NCBI RefSeq assembly: GCF_963675165.1
Contig: NC_087377.1
Span: 16,431,518-16,495,517 of the forward strand
Direction of reading: 5' to 3'
Source: Halichondria panicea
Taxonomy: Eukaryota > Porifera > Demospongiae > Suberitida > Halichondriidae
Length of the DNA: 64,000 bases
The notes under the pieces: generated by a model
Databases searched by the model: none
What the model saw: only the letters and a program-made list of their open reading frames with translations
Told to the model about the DNA's origin: nothing
Made by a program: the position numbers and the translations under genes
Shown: positions 55,662 to 64,000 of the stretch, in pieces
Position numbering within the stretch: position 1 is the first letter of the stretch
Layout: each line of letters opens with the position of its first letter

Positions 55662-57272
55662 GTGTGCGTGTGTGTGGGGGTGTATATGCGTGCGTGAGGG
55701 TGTGTGTGTGTGTGTGGGGGTGTATGTGTGTGAGGGTGTGTGTGTGTGGGTGTATGTGTGTGAGGGTGTGTGGTGTGTGTGGGGGTGTATGTGTGAGCTA
55801 TACATAAATAAAAATGTCACATATCAATCATGAATTACCGCCTGTACACGATAAACAGAGCTAATATGTGTAAATGTACAGCGAAATAATAATTATGATG
55901 GCCAATTCAATAAAACTTTAAACGCATCCAGACGATCTTCACTAGGTACTAGGTTATAACAAGGGCGTATACAAAGAAGAGGGCATGCAACTCACTATGT
56001 ATCCTACGTACTCATCCGACTTCGTATCAGAGACCGGATATGCTAAAAATAGAATCCAGTATACGGACGTGAACAAGTGGGCGGTGTTGTTTACGGAGTT
56101 ATAATTATGGGCGTGTACATCAGAGCTGCCTAGCTAGCTAGCTAACAGTGCAGTATTATTTTAGAGAAGTGTCATGACCAGTCCTAGTCCAGCCAGGTCC
56201 AAGACAACCCCTTCGAGCATGAAGTTGAGTGCTGGGCGCATTGTTAAGAAGTACCAGAGACTCAGGAAGACAGATTATTGTACCTAGGTTTCATCTTCTT
56301 GGAGTTGCAACTGTTGAATGGTTTGCCTTTGCCTTTGACACTGCTAGTACAAGCCATACTGCTGCTGAGAACTAGTTTTACTATGCTGCAATCGAGCTAG
56401 CTAGCTGGCACAGATATATATAAAAAATACTTTGATCTACCTTGTGCGGTCAAAGGTTACGCGTGGGCGTTTTGTGGGCAGTTCTAAAAATAGCTCAATA
56501 CGAAGTCGGATGATTCTGAGAATGGGGCGAGTTGCATGCCCTCTTCTCTGTATACGCCCTTGGTTATAATGATACCTATTGAGTAGGATCACGAATTAAT
56601 CATTCAGCCTTCAAAGTGGTAGCTATTTTAGTCTTTGTTTTCAATGCAACACACATATTCTTTATGTAAACTAGCTAGCCTAGGAGATGGTTATTTGTCT
56701 AGAGGTGGTTACTACCAACCACCACCACCGACCAGTGTGGGCACATCCCTGTCCTCTGCGTTTGGGAGTGTTTGCTATGGAAACCCAACTCGTTAAATTT
56801 TCTGTTTTGGTTGATTTTTGTTCAAAACATGCAACAATGAATAGGACTCATAATTATAATCTGAAACAGTGGCAGTGCGGAGATGCCTACCTGCAAGACT
56901 ATCATAGCCTGGTCGTTGGTGATCTTGAAAGTCTCCTCCAAATGTGCTGCCTTTGCTTGCACCTGGACGAGGGATTAATGAAGTAATACTAAAATTAAAC
57001 TACCATACTTTAGGCAGCAACAAAAATATAACGTTGTGCTAGACTACATGTATGTATGTATGTACAGTACACAGAAGCAAGTGAGTTTTTAGGTGTTATA
57101 ATTTATATGGAAAAAATGGTCAAATACGCATATTTAGAGGGTCTCTTTATTAAATCTAAACTTAGTAACTACAGTAGCAATGAATGATATTAAAGGGCTG
57201 AATAATTATGGTATATAATACACGTACACTGAGGTCTGCCCTCGGGGCTGTAATACGATAGGGGCTGTCCAT
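44215..57272 (-). CDS. USP25/USP28-type ubiquitin-specific protease
   Basis: Cysteine protease that removes ubiquitin from proteins; 18 exons, 1109 residues, close to human USP25 and USP28 in length. Exons: 57228-57272, 56891-56962, 55405-55564, 54976-55117, 54479-54650, 52944-53120, 52416-52543, 51828-52086, 50056-50195, 49458-49696, 49248-49370, 48205-48744, 47838-47950, 47327-47485, 46507-46809, 45519-45598, 44814-45139, 44215-44366. A UIM ([13 protein letters not shown]) lies at about 110-122. The catalytic Cys box [16 protein letters not shown] puts Cys at 190; the His box [11 protein letters not shown] then GHYWAY puts His at 554. Family marks follow: [39 protein letters not shown] and [11 protein letters not shown]. 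The start is an ATG whose 15-codon exon joins in phase. The helical C-terminal region is retained. Confidence 0.92.
44620..44778. mobile_element. CCGTATAGC-family insertion in the last USP intron
   Basis: The block from CGTATAGCGCGAAATTTTG to AAAATTTTGTGCTACACAGTG interrupts sequence that is continuous in the paralogous copy (CAACGTATATTGGAAAACC at 27971-27989). The two ends are imperfect inverted repeats. The insertion therefore postdates, or escaped, the segmental duplication. Confidence 0.65.
45143..45183. repeat. (TG)n at a USP splice acceptor
   Basis: About 40 bp; in sense orientation (CA)n leads straight into the acceptor of exon 44814-45139. Confidence 0.85.
45692..45785. repeat. Solo copy of the 74-bp repeat unit
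   Basis: Single, diverged copy (CCAAACACATGCTATATGGA, then ATTATAGAGGGTGACCTGCT) of the unit amplified at 51153-51750, in a USP intron. Confidence 0.65.
45962..46289. mobile_element. Inverted-repeat element with 9-bp target duplication
   Basis: Arms of about 75 bp start TAGACTGGAAACCACTCCC and include GGCAAGCTGCCGTGTTGAGA. CTCTACAGC flanks both sides. 328 bp, non-coding, in a USP intron. Like 39960-41054, it begins TAG and makes a 9-bp duplication. Confidence 0.75.
48205..48744 (-). other. USP exon with repeat-rich insertion in the catalytic domain
   Basis: This 540-nt exon begins GHYWAYV (catalytic His 554) and ends with KFNDVSVTE...[11 protein letters not shown]. In human USP25 and USP28 the two parts are about ten residues apart; here about 120 residues intervene (about 561-684). 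They are Thr/Ser/Pro rich ([15 protein letters not shown]) followed by four-fold variations on [10 protein letters not shown] encoded by a 36-bp-type DNA repeat. The insert is in frame, so the enzyme may stay active with a long flexible loop beside the active site. Confidence 0.85.
49740..49825. mobile_element. CCGTATAGC-family short copy
   Basis: Begins TACCGTATAGCGGGTTATTT; the same short form with CTACGAAATTATTCTAC at its right side recurs at 55178-55265. A poly-G run (about 49711-49728) lies just before it. In a USP intron. Confidence 0.6.
50906..51093. mobile_element. CAGGGTGTC MITE with 5-bp target duplication
   Basis: Terminal inverted repeats CAGGGTGTCATACAGG, flanked by TATAA on both sides. 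The interior holds long G runs facing C runs (AGGGGGGGATATCCCCCC). Non-coding, in a USP intron. Confidence 0.75.
51153..51750. repeat. 74-bp tandem repeat array, about eight units
   Basis: Unit starts AGGTCCAAACACATGCTATG and ends GAGGGTGGCCTGCTAACAC. Starts at 51153, 51231, 51305, 51379, 51453, 51527, 51601 and 51675; the first spacing is 78, all later ones 74. Units differ by single bases (GACTCT/GACTTT, GGCCTG/GGCGTG); units 4-5 and 6-7 repeat the same pair, a 148-bp higher-order step. It lies in a USP intron just downstream of exon 51828-52086. Confidence 0.9.
52091..52160. repeat. Interrupted (TG)n/G-run tract at a USP acceptor
   Basis: GTGTGTG tracts broken by runs of eight or more G. 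In sense orientation this is (CA)n and C runs immediately before the acceptor of exon 51828-52086, whose last intron bases are CACACGCAG. Confidence 0.8.
53195..53262 (-). repeat. Partial duplicate of a USP exon
   Basis: About 65 bp repeat the acceptor and 5' part of exon 52944-53120 (through the [12 protein letters not shown] codons) within the upstream intron; then ATTAGTGAAGGG repeats follow. The copy has an acceptor but lacks the exon's own donor. Confidence 0.65.
54232..54436. mobile_element. CCGTATAGC-family MITE
   Basis: Left ATATAGCGGGTAATTTTCGT and right CGAAAATTATCCGCTATACGG are inverted copies. It contains the GTCAGCTTGCCCACGAAAAT motif shared with 28475-28563. In the USP intron next to the Cys-box exon. 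Confidence 0.7.
54650..54742 (-). repeat. Triplicated splice-acceptor segment of the USP Cys-box exon
   Basis: A 37-bp unit containing CAGCTCTGAGGGGGTTAAAC occurs three times in a row. On the sense strand each carries the same acceptor (CCCCCTCAG then AGCTGT), so the catalytic exon has three identical candidate 3' splice sites 37 bp apart. The one nearest the coding frame (exon start 54650) is used in the model; use of either upstream site would shift the frame. Confidence 0.75.
55178..55265. mobile_element. CCGTATAGC-family short copy
   Basis: Begins TACCGTATAGCGGGTCATTT and ends CTACGAAATTATTCTACTG; nearly the same short form as 49740-49825. In the USP intron before exon 54976-55117. Confidence 0.6.
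55566..55795. repeat. (TG)n-rich tract at the USP exon-3 acceptor
   Basis: About 230 bp of TGTG with TGAGGG and GGGG interruptions. In sense orientation (CA)n runs to the acceptor CACACACAG of exon 55405-55564. Confidence 0.85.
55961..56561. mobile_element. 600-bp inverted-repeat element with small internal ORF
   Basis: Ends AAGGGCGTATACAAAGAAGA and the inverted AGAGGGCATGCAACTC-type partner; arms extend about 85 bp. GGTTATAA plus one variable base flanks both sides (8-9 bp). A 37-codon frame at 56174-56287 encodes a basic peptide starting [20 protein letters not shown]. No transposase is visible, so it is non-autonomous. In a USP intron. Confidence 0.7.
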
Positions 57273-57596
57273 TAACTCAGTCACAGCTTCTCAGCATCCA
57301 GAAACCTTGCATTGATACTTCGCTACAGTCGAGTCAGGATATAAATATAAGCTTTTGTATCACTTGCTTGCTTTTGGAGACCATGTGTATTCAATTTTAC
57401 TTTTCGTTTCAATGAGACAGACGTTCAGTTTATTAGAACACGTTTATTTTGACCTCTGACCTTTGATTTTGGAAATTTAATAGGGGTGGGGCTTAGTGCA
57501 GAAAGTGGGCGTATAAGCAAGTAGTTAAAATTTATAATAACCTTCATGCCTTTGAAACTATATTGCTGAAGATTTTTAACTAACTACTCACCGATA
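57273..57596. promoter_or_regulatory. Candidate bidirectional promoter, USP / kelch-b561
   Basis: 324 bp separate the two divergent start codons, so both promoters must lie here unless untranslated exons exist. At 57450-57462 there is a perfect direct repeat TGACCT-C-TGACCT (DR1), the known binding arrangement for RXR/HNF4-type nuclear receptors. No TATA box is obvious. Confidence 0.6.
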
Positions 57597-60500
57597 ATGT
57601 CCTCAAAGCTTCTCCTAGTGCTGCTGTGTTGCGTGTGCGTGTCTATGGGAGCTCCTGTTACCTGGACGGAGCTCTCTACAACATCCACCCCACCTCCTGC
57701 TCGATGGAATGCTGGGCTCGCCATTGTCAATGGAGTTGGTTATCTGTTTGGGGGAGAAGGAACTCCAGCAAGTGGACTATTAGGTAAAGGAAACATTTAA
57801 AATATCCCCTTCCACTATTAACATTTTCTGATAATGCGCCTATAGCTAGCTATGCATCCAACTAGATTTATTTACGTACATGTAGCTAGCCAGCTGTAGT
57901 CTTCCCTATTCCTGTGATTATGACGTATCAAGACAAGCTCTGGATTTTTTAAGCCCAAACTGCAACCCCGATATGATAAATCTGTAGCTCCATGCGTGTA
58001 GCTCAGACTAAAATTGTTATTTTACCAGCTATATGATTGGTATCTGATGTCTGTCAGTTTTGATAGTGAGATTTGTGTAGACTTTGCATAAGACGTGGAT
58101 TTGTCCCACCACCACCTCTGAAGTTGTCATAGCTACCTCACTCCCTCACTCATATCATCATAAGCCATAGCTTTGTTTTCAGCATATGTTAGCCATGTTA
58201 CAAGTATTTCATATTTTAAATACCGGAACTACAGGGGACTTTCGGGAGGTGAAGTATGTTTAGTAAGTTCGTGGATCTTATTTTCGTGGTTGCACTGCAG
58301 GTAAAGATAGGCAAGGTCGCTTCATTCGTGACTAAAATATTCGTACGTGCCAGTGTACTACTACAAAAACCACTAATATTTCCCCCGGCGGCCCGATACC
58401 TTTCCATAATAATGAGGGGCCCCTCGGGCATTATGTTGCTCCACCAGAAATTACCAGCTATACGGTACTGTATCTCTATAATTGTATCATCTCTATCTCA
58501 GAGGATATGTGGATGTTTACTGTTACTGGTAGCACTGTTGTTTGGACTGACATGTCTGGCTCAGGACCATCGGCACGCTACGGGTTTGTGAACGGTGTTG
58601 TTGACGGTTACTGGATCATTTCCCACGGTAACACATTGTGCACTGAATACTGACATAATTATTGTGGCTAGCTTTTCACTGCATATAATTATGTCATCAT
58701 TGAACTTGTGCGTGTTTGTTATAGGCGTATTTATGTATTGCAATGGTAGAAAATCAGTGTCTTCACACACTGTAAGAATAATTTATACACTTTGCTTAAT
58801 TATTTTGGTGAACTGAGTGCTTGATAATATACATGTAGCTATTTCAACGGTAAAAGATGTCTGCATGCCCACACTGTAAGAACAGACAAAGACAAGACAT
58901 GCCCTCTTTCTTGCTGAATACAAATAGCATTATCTCGGTTGGCATTCACATTTAGAGAGTGTTTTACTATATTCACGGTAATGACTGTGACGTTTGCATG
59001 CTATCTTGAAACTTGACTGACCAGAAATACATTTGCAACTAACACAGTCCTTACATCATAATCATGATTTGGATCCCCCACCTCCTCCCTCTCTAGGTTG
59101 CAACAACGAGATGTGCTTCTCTGATGCGTGGGCTTTCAACACTGCCACCAACACTTGGAGCCTATTGGTCAATTCCACTACCCAGACGGCCCCCCGAGGG
59201 CGTTTCACGTCTGCCGGGGGCGTGTACCCTGGGGGCCGTGACCTCTGGCTGAGCATGGGACAGAATATAGCCAGTGTGAGTAGGAAGTTCTCTGATACCT
59301 GGGTCTTGCGTGTCAACACCTCTGGAGCACAGCTGACTGGTATGTATGTATATGTCGTATACAATTATATACTGACACAGGATTTCAATATAATTTTTCA
59401 ATCTCCAAAAGAAGCGACCTCTGGTTTCGTAATTATTAAAAAGTGTCGTTTTAATTAAGTACTGCATGCATGCAAGGCACTATTATCAGTCAATTGGAAA
59501 AAATGGGTAGTGAAGTACAAAATATAAACAAGGATTTGTATAATTGACTCATCATTGGTATCACTATTTTACGCTATTGCAGTTTCTTCTCTTACCAAGT
59601 GAGTATGTTGTTTGTTGCTCTTACAGCATGCACACGTGTTGATTTGTTATGACTCAGTTTAAATGTATTCATTGCCTGTTGTTTCTGCCTCAATAATTTA
59701 TAGCACGAATCACCCAAATACAATACAGTGTACATAAAATGTGCCTGTCATGAGAATAGTACGTATCTACTATCAGTATGACATTTATATTTGTCCGGAG
59801 GTGGCTATATATATATATAATCTGACTTCAGGTATTCAATAGTACAATATTATTCTCTTATGCAGCTGAGTGGGAGGAGGTGTCTTCAGGGGGTGGTCTG
59901 GACCAGTACAACCCGTTCCTCCCCCACGCCCGCTCCCTCCACGCTGGTGCACCACTATCACCTGACACTTTTGCCATTGTCGGAGGATGTGCCGCGTGAG
60001 TATTATATATATACAGCATTGTAATAATCACGTTGTCAAGGTAATAAGTACGTAATAAAAACCATACAGTCCCTTAATTAAACGAGGCATGTTTCTGTAA
60101 GGGGTTGTCGTGATAACACTTAAAAATCCTCGTGTTTATGCAATAAATTACACTTGTACAACTCATGCATTAAAGCTGCATGTGTGTCGGAAATATAGTC
60201 GTTGTGAATTCCTTGAAGACCAGTGTATATAGCCAAAGCAACAAGCTACGCAAATAATACACATGTGATTTAAAGTGCCATGCTTTAGAGTACGCACATT
60301 ATGATTTGCCCCATGCAGGCCTTACATTTCTGATTAAAGTGTATCTGAAGTACAATAACATCACTATAATATACATGTATATATAAATTATATGATCTGT
60401 AATTATCTTGAGAGTATGACTGTGTAAGCAATTGTCAATGTTATTTGTTTGTCATGTGCAGTGGTGGACAGGTGGGCGGTCCTTGTCCCATGGAGGATTC

Positions 60501-63318
60501 GTGGACTATTAGTCTCTCAGAGAGAGTGTGGCGGGAGTACCCTCACTGTCCCTCAGGCAGAACCAGGGCCGTGCTGACACCAGTGAGTCTAGTTATAGTT
60601 ACACACTTTATTTATCAGTTCTCATTAGCTGTTATCACTTTTTTGCTCTAGTATACTAGGAGCACTGATAAATAAAGCGTGTAACTATAATTGTGCTATT
60701 TAGCACACTTAAGCGTTTTTTTGATGCAATATAAGCTATACCATGCTCAGCTAGCACACTTTATCCATCCATCCTGATTGTCTCTACAGGTACCTGGTTT
60801 TGAAGGCAATGGCTACCTATTGGGTGGCAGTGAGTCCTGGGGTCCGGGTGTCTTCTCTCCACAGCTCACACCCAAAGAAGTGAACGCCAGTGAAGTGGTT
60901 CTCATGACAACCAACGCCACTACCTTCAACTGGCTGAGACTTAAGAGTGACGGTGGCAATTTTCCTGAGAATTTAGATAGTCCCAGCGTGGCCGTGGATG
61001 CTACCAGCGGAGTGGTGTATTATTTTGGGGGGAGGAGGCTTGAAGAGTGAGTAGCATAGGGGTACATTTTGGTTTCATGGCTTGTTTTAATCTGCGAAAT
61101 TTATAATTACCCGCTTTAAAATATTATTATACACATGCAATAGCTTGCATAATTATTATACTGATAGCGGTACCATAATTTTATATCTTCTAATTTATCG
61201 GACAGCAAAAAATAATTATTTTGGAAATTGTCCGGGTATATAATTGGAACAGATTTTTATACAGCATGCGAAGTGTCCGGAATAATTAGAACAAGCAAGC
61301 AGCTGCATGCGAGCTAGCTAAGTTTAATAGACCAGTGTGCGACTGAATAGTTGCACTAGCTATCTAAAACTAGCTACTCAAAGCTATCTAACTGCAGCAC
61401 TCTAAGTCTTGTCTTACTTGCCGTCTGTGAATGGTGAATGTAACTCAACTTTTCAAAGTATTGTCCGGATACTTAGAACAAATGTAATATTAAAGCACTG
61501 GAGTGTCCGTTGTATTAAGAACAACGAAAATTGCCCAAAGGAGTGTCCGGGTAATTAGAAGTGTCCGATAAATTAGAAGATATACGGTATATATAATTAT
61601 ATACAACTGTTAAATTTTAACTCTCCCTGTACAGTGGTGCCTTCCAGCATAGGATGTGGACGTTGGGAGGAGATGGACTTGACCAACCAGATCTTGGCTG
61701 CTCTCAACCACAATACACTTATGTGCATCTCCATGGTACCCTCATGTATCTAGCCTGGGGCCTCTTCTTCCCTCTAGGCGTCTTGTTAGCACGCTACTAT
61801 CGCTGGACCTGGCCTTGCTGGTTTGTGTTCCACGTCATTATGCAGGTGTGTGTGTGTGTGGGTCTACCATACCTATATAAATTGTTCGAATAGAAAGAGA
61901 AGATGACCAAAGCAATGTGTTACTTGATTTAATATAGCATCGCAAATTTTCTCAAAATTGAAGTATAGTTTTTGGCTGTCCACTATCTATACATTATATA
62001 ACTTGTGTTAAGAACACCCAATTTAGAATTAAAAGAGGCGTTTATAGCGCGGTGTCAAAGCTCATTATAATTTTTTGTATTCCATTGAAGCCAATTCCTG
62101 TCATGTTTGATGTTTTGCTCTCTTTGTGTGTGCAGTGTTTGGGAGTGCTTGTGACGGTGGCTGGGTTCGTGGTCATCTTCTTGGTGGGCAGTTACAATGA
62201 GCCGGCCTTCCCTCACGCCATTGTCGGCATTGTACTCACCACTCTCATGATACAACAGTTCCTATCGGGAATATTGTGAGCATTAGTTGTATGTATGATA
62301 GCATTGTGATATGTAGCGAGTATACTTATAGTAAAGGCAACTAAATAAACATTAGCCAATTTTTCCTATAGCATACATGTGTTGGGTACAGTGAAGCCTG
62401 CATGTCTATTGTAGTCATCACCTATAATACATAATAATACAGCCAGGCAAGAGTAGATAAGAGTATACTCTTATCTACTCTTGAGCCAGGTTAATGGTCC
62501 CCAAAGTCTCCTATACATATAGCGTGTACTTATACCTGTGTTAGCAGACCACCTTTTTATTACAGTCACTGCATGTTGTAACTAAATGTACCTTATAGCT
62601 TTATTTACCATGCAACTATTGGTTCGTCTCTCCCCCCCTCTACAGCCATCCGTGTGTGGACAAGGAGGATGGTAAGACCCCCCCTAAAGAAAAATCTACG
62701 TATCGCAAGTGTTGGGAACTTTATCATGCCATCTCAGGATTCCTCACCGTAGCGATAGGACTGGGACAGGTGAGAATAATGAGCTGAAAACTTCTGCTGA
62801 CTTATGTGAATTGAAAGACTATTGTTCACATTTACGTTAGTTACAAGTGTGTGTATATATAAAATTTCAGGCATGTTTCAGGGGCGGATCCAGGAATTTT
62901 GGTAATAGCTAGCTAGCTAAGTAGCTGATAGATCACTATATAGATAAGGTTCTTAGGAGGAAGGGAGGGGGGGATGAGCCCTCTATTCCATACCCCTGGA
63001 TCCGCCCCTGTGTTTATCTGCATACAATCAATGTTTGTACTATAGATCTACTTTATATCGATATCTTCTGCCATTGTCTTTTGTGCGGTTGACTTTACAC
63101 CTCCCTACATCTTTTTTGCAGTTGTTTTGTGTGTTGGCTTTACACCTCCTATTTCCTTCATTCTGCAGGTGACTCTGGGGGTCTTCTTAATCAAAGCCCC
63201 CTTGACCGTGTGGGCTGTGTGGGTGGGTATGGGGAGCGCCTGGCTGATCGCGTTTGTTGTGCACGAGTGTGTCTACGTATGTTGCAAGATAGCTCACAGA
63301 GGGCAGAAAATTTATTAG
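57597..63318 (+). CDS. Secreted-side kelch propeller fused to cytochrome b561
   Basis: Ten exons, 562 residues: 57597-57783, 58502-58627, 59097-59339, 59866-59995, 60462-60582, 60790-61046, 61635-61845, 62136-62275, 62646-62769 and 63169-63318. A signal peptide (MSSKLLLVLLCCVCVSMG) leads into six kelch-type blades (about 20-370), each with a blade-edge W or aromatic and a GG or equivalent. Then come five membrane helices of a cytochrome b561 module (about 382-550). Four histidines sit where the family binds two b haems: H388 (HGTLMYLAWG), H421 (VFHVIMQ), H452 (FPHAIVG) and H499 (LYHAISG). Known b561 proteins move electrons across membranes, often reducing iron, and animal forms usually carry a DOMON domain outside. 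Here a kelch propeller takes that place. Substrate unknown. Confidence 0.85.
58223..58465. mobile_element. CCGTATAGC-family MITE in kelch-b561 intron 1
   Basis: Right end AATTACCAGCTATACGG matches the family end; the left end is eroded. The interior shares GGCAAGGTCGCTTCATT with 43419-43626. It ends 36 bp before exon 2 of the kelch-b561 gene, near its branch-point region. Confidence 0.6.
60594..60690. mobile_element. Small foldback element in a kelch-b561 intron
   Basis: Arms TATAGTTACACACTTTATTT (about 60594) and the inverted ATAAATAAAGCGTGTAACTA (to 60690). About 97 bp, starting a few bases after the donor of exon 60462-60582. Non-coding. Confidence 0.6.
61183..61583. mobile_element. 401-bp MITE with GTCCG motifs
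   Basis: Perfect 21-bp terminal arms built around TCTTCTAATTTATCGGAC. The interior repeats GTGTCCG plus ATTAGAA several times, as if built from short tandem ends. Kelch-b561 intron 6. No coding potential. Confidence 0.7.
62437..62575. repeat. Inverted solo copy of the 74-bp repeat family
   Basis: Complement of the 51153-51750 unit (GCCAGGTTAATGGTCCCCAA, then GTGTTAGCAGACCACC), preceded by a small hairpin AGAGTAGATAAGAGTATACTCTTATCTACTCT (a self-complementary 30-mer, given here only by its halves AGAGTAGATAAGAGT/ACTCTTATCTACTCT). Kelch-b561 intron. Confidence 0.6.
62879..63010. mobile_element. CAGGGGCG MITE with 5-bp target duplication
   Basis: Perfect 16-bp ends CAGGGGCGGATCCAGG, flanked by TGTTT on both sides. 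132 bp, in the last kelch-b561 intron. Same end motif and duplication length as 8301-8482. Confidence 0.8.
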
Positions 63319-64000
63319 AACAATAACTCTCCCCATCTACACACATTATACTAGCATTGTTTTTATCTCAGTACCACCTTTGTTTGTAGCTGTTACATCT
63401 ATACTCTGTTATTACGTATAATTATGCTATTAATAGTTACGTACACGTGTTGTTGTTTTTGTGCTATTAATTATACCAAGGGCGTATTTTCTCTTTGTAC
63501 GTCCTTCATTGTGCTGTATACATTATGCATGTCTGGTCATTGATTTTGTCATGGGTGCATGCATGACTGTGCTAGCTCCTATAGATCTAGAGCTTAGAAA
63601 ATTATTGACCAACTACATGCACATTTTCGTATAACGATGATTTAATTATTTACATAACAAAACAAAAATCCAGTGATATTGAAAAAGTATACACACACAC
63701 ACACACACAGCTATAGTTCGTTAATAAGTTTATCGCCACTTGTTGGACCTGATGTAACTTGATCGAGTTATGTATTGCAAATAGTAACAAGTTGCTTGTA
63801 ACTCAAGCTAGCTTAATTCTAAGGTAATCATAAAAGAGTGGTATACATAACTGTGAAAGTAACATTGAGTACCAAATTAATTTACAAAGAAGACAGTTCT
63901 ATCAACCTTACTACTACTATACTAGCGTAACGCATTTGCATGCCAAATTTGACTGTAACTGAATATTTCGCTTTGCAGTCTGGAGTAGGAGGATAATCAT
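63319..64000. other. Kelch-b561 3' flank
   Basis: No gene recognised on either strand. Contains AT-rich sequence, a short (CA)n run (about 63692-63710) and a fragment CAAGGGCGTATTTTCTCTTTG related to the end of the 55961-56561 element. The 3' untranslated region should lie at its left end; no canonical AATAAA was picked out near the stop. Confidence 0.4.

Larger units (their letters stand above)
47555..56755. repeat. Local SINE-like repeat family, six copies in USP introns
   Basis: Core GATGGTTATTT, GTCTAGAG, then GGTGGTTAGTACCAACCACC. Copies: about 47557-47612 and 52215-52270 (inverted), 49125-49205, 53362-53420, 54058-54125 and 56665-56755 (direct). Direct copies continue into CACCGACCAGTGTGGGCACA. 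The GGTGGTTAGTACCAACCACC part is nearly self-complementary. No copy was noticed outside the USP introns. Confidence 0.65.

Overview
The window is animal nuclear DNA: AT-rich, intron-dense, full of short inverted-repeat transposons and TG/CA microsatellites. Its genes belong to metazoan families (adhesion GPCRs with GAIN/GPS, Calx-beta, Ig, sushi and LDLa domains; a class A GPCR; a USP25/28-type deubiquitinase). The mix, including a kelch-cytochrome b561 fusion and Calx-beta adhesion GPCRs, suggests an early-branching invertebrate, most likely a sponge. That is inference; no species marker was found.

Layout. (1) 1-38 kb, minus strand: three paralogous adhesion GPCR genes head to tail. Gene A (1-16332, 3' end outside the window) has a signal peptide, 13 Calx-beta domains each split over two exons, an LDLa and part of a GAIN domain. 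Gene B (16775-26443) is complete: 23 exons, 1683 residues, seven Ig, two sushi, two LDLa, GAIN, GPS and 7TM. Gene C (29093-37975) is complete: 23 exons, 1564 residues, a reshuffled ectodomain with Ig, sushi, LDLa, an EGF-like module and one Calx-beta. The GAIN exons match in all three; the GPS and 7TM exons match in B and C. Almost all ectodomain modules lie between phase-1 introns. A gutted fourth gene remains at 28119-28656.
(2) 38-44 kb: orphan copies of the last exon of the USP gene (27460-27611 and 39104-39255), a 1.1-kb inverted-repeat transposon, and an intronless class A GPCR on the plus strand (42098-43096).
(3) 44215-57272, minus strand: an 18-exon USP25/28-type ubiquitin protease of 1109 residues with recognisable Cys and His boxes and an unusual ~120-residue repeat-rich insertion inside the catalytic domain.
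(4) 57597-63318, plus strand: a 10-exon gene, divergent from the USP gene across 324 bp, encoding a signal peptide, six kelch blades and a five-helix cytochrome b561 module with four candidate haem histidines (562 residues).

Exon models were built by hand from open frame, GT/AG boundaries and phase. Each complete gene sums to a multiple of three with no internal stop. The adhesion GPCRs would be self-cleaving surface receptors whose binding modules vary while the signalling half stays constant. The USP enzyme and the kelch-b561 protein share only a promoter region, as far as the sequence shows.

The strongest leads are the kelch-b561 fusion, the exon-shuffled receptor cluster with its duplication scars (orphan USP exons, gutted gene, occupied/empty transposon sites), and the insertion in the USP catalytic core.
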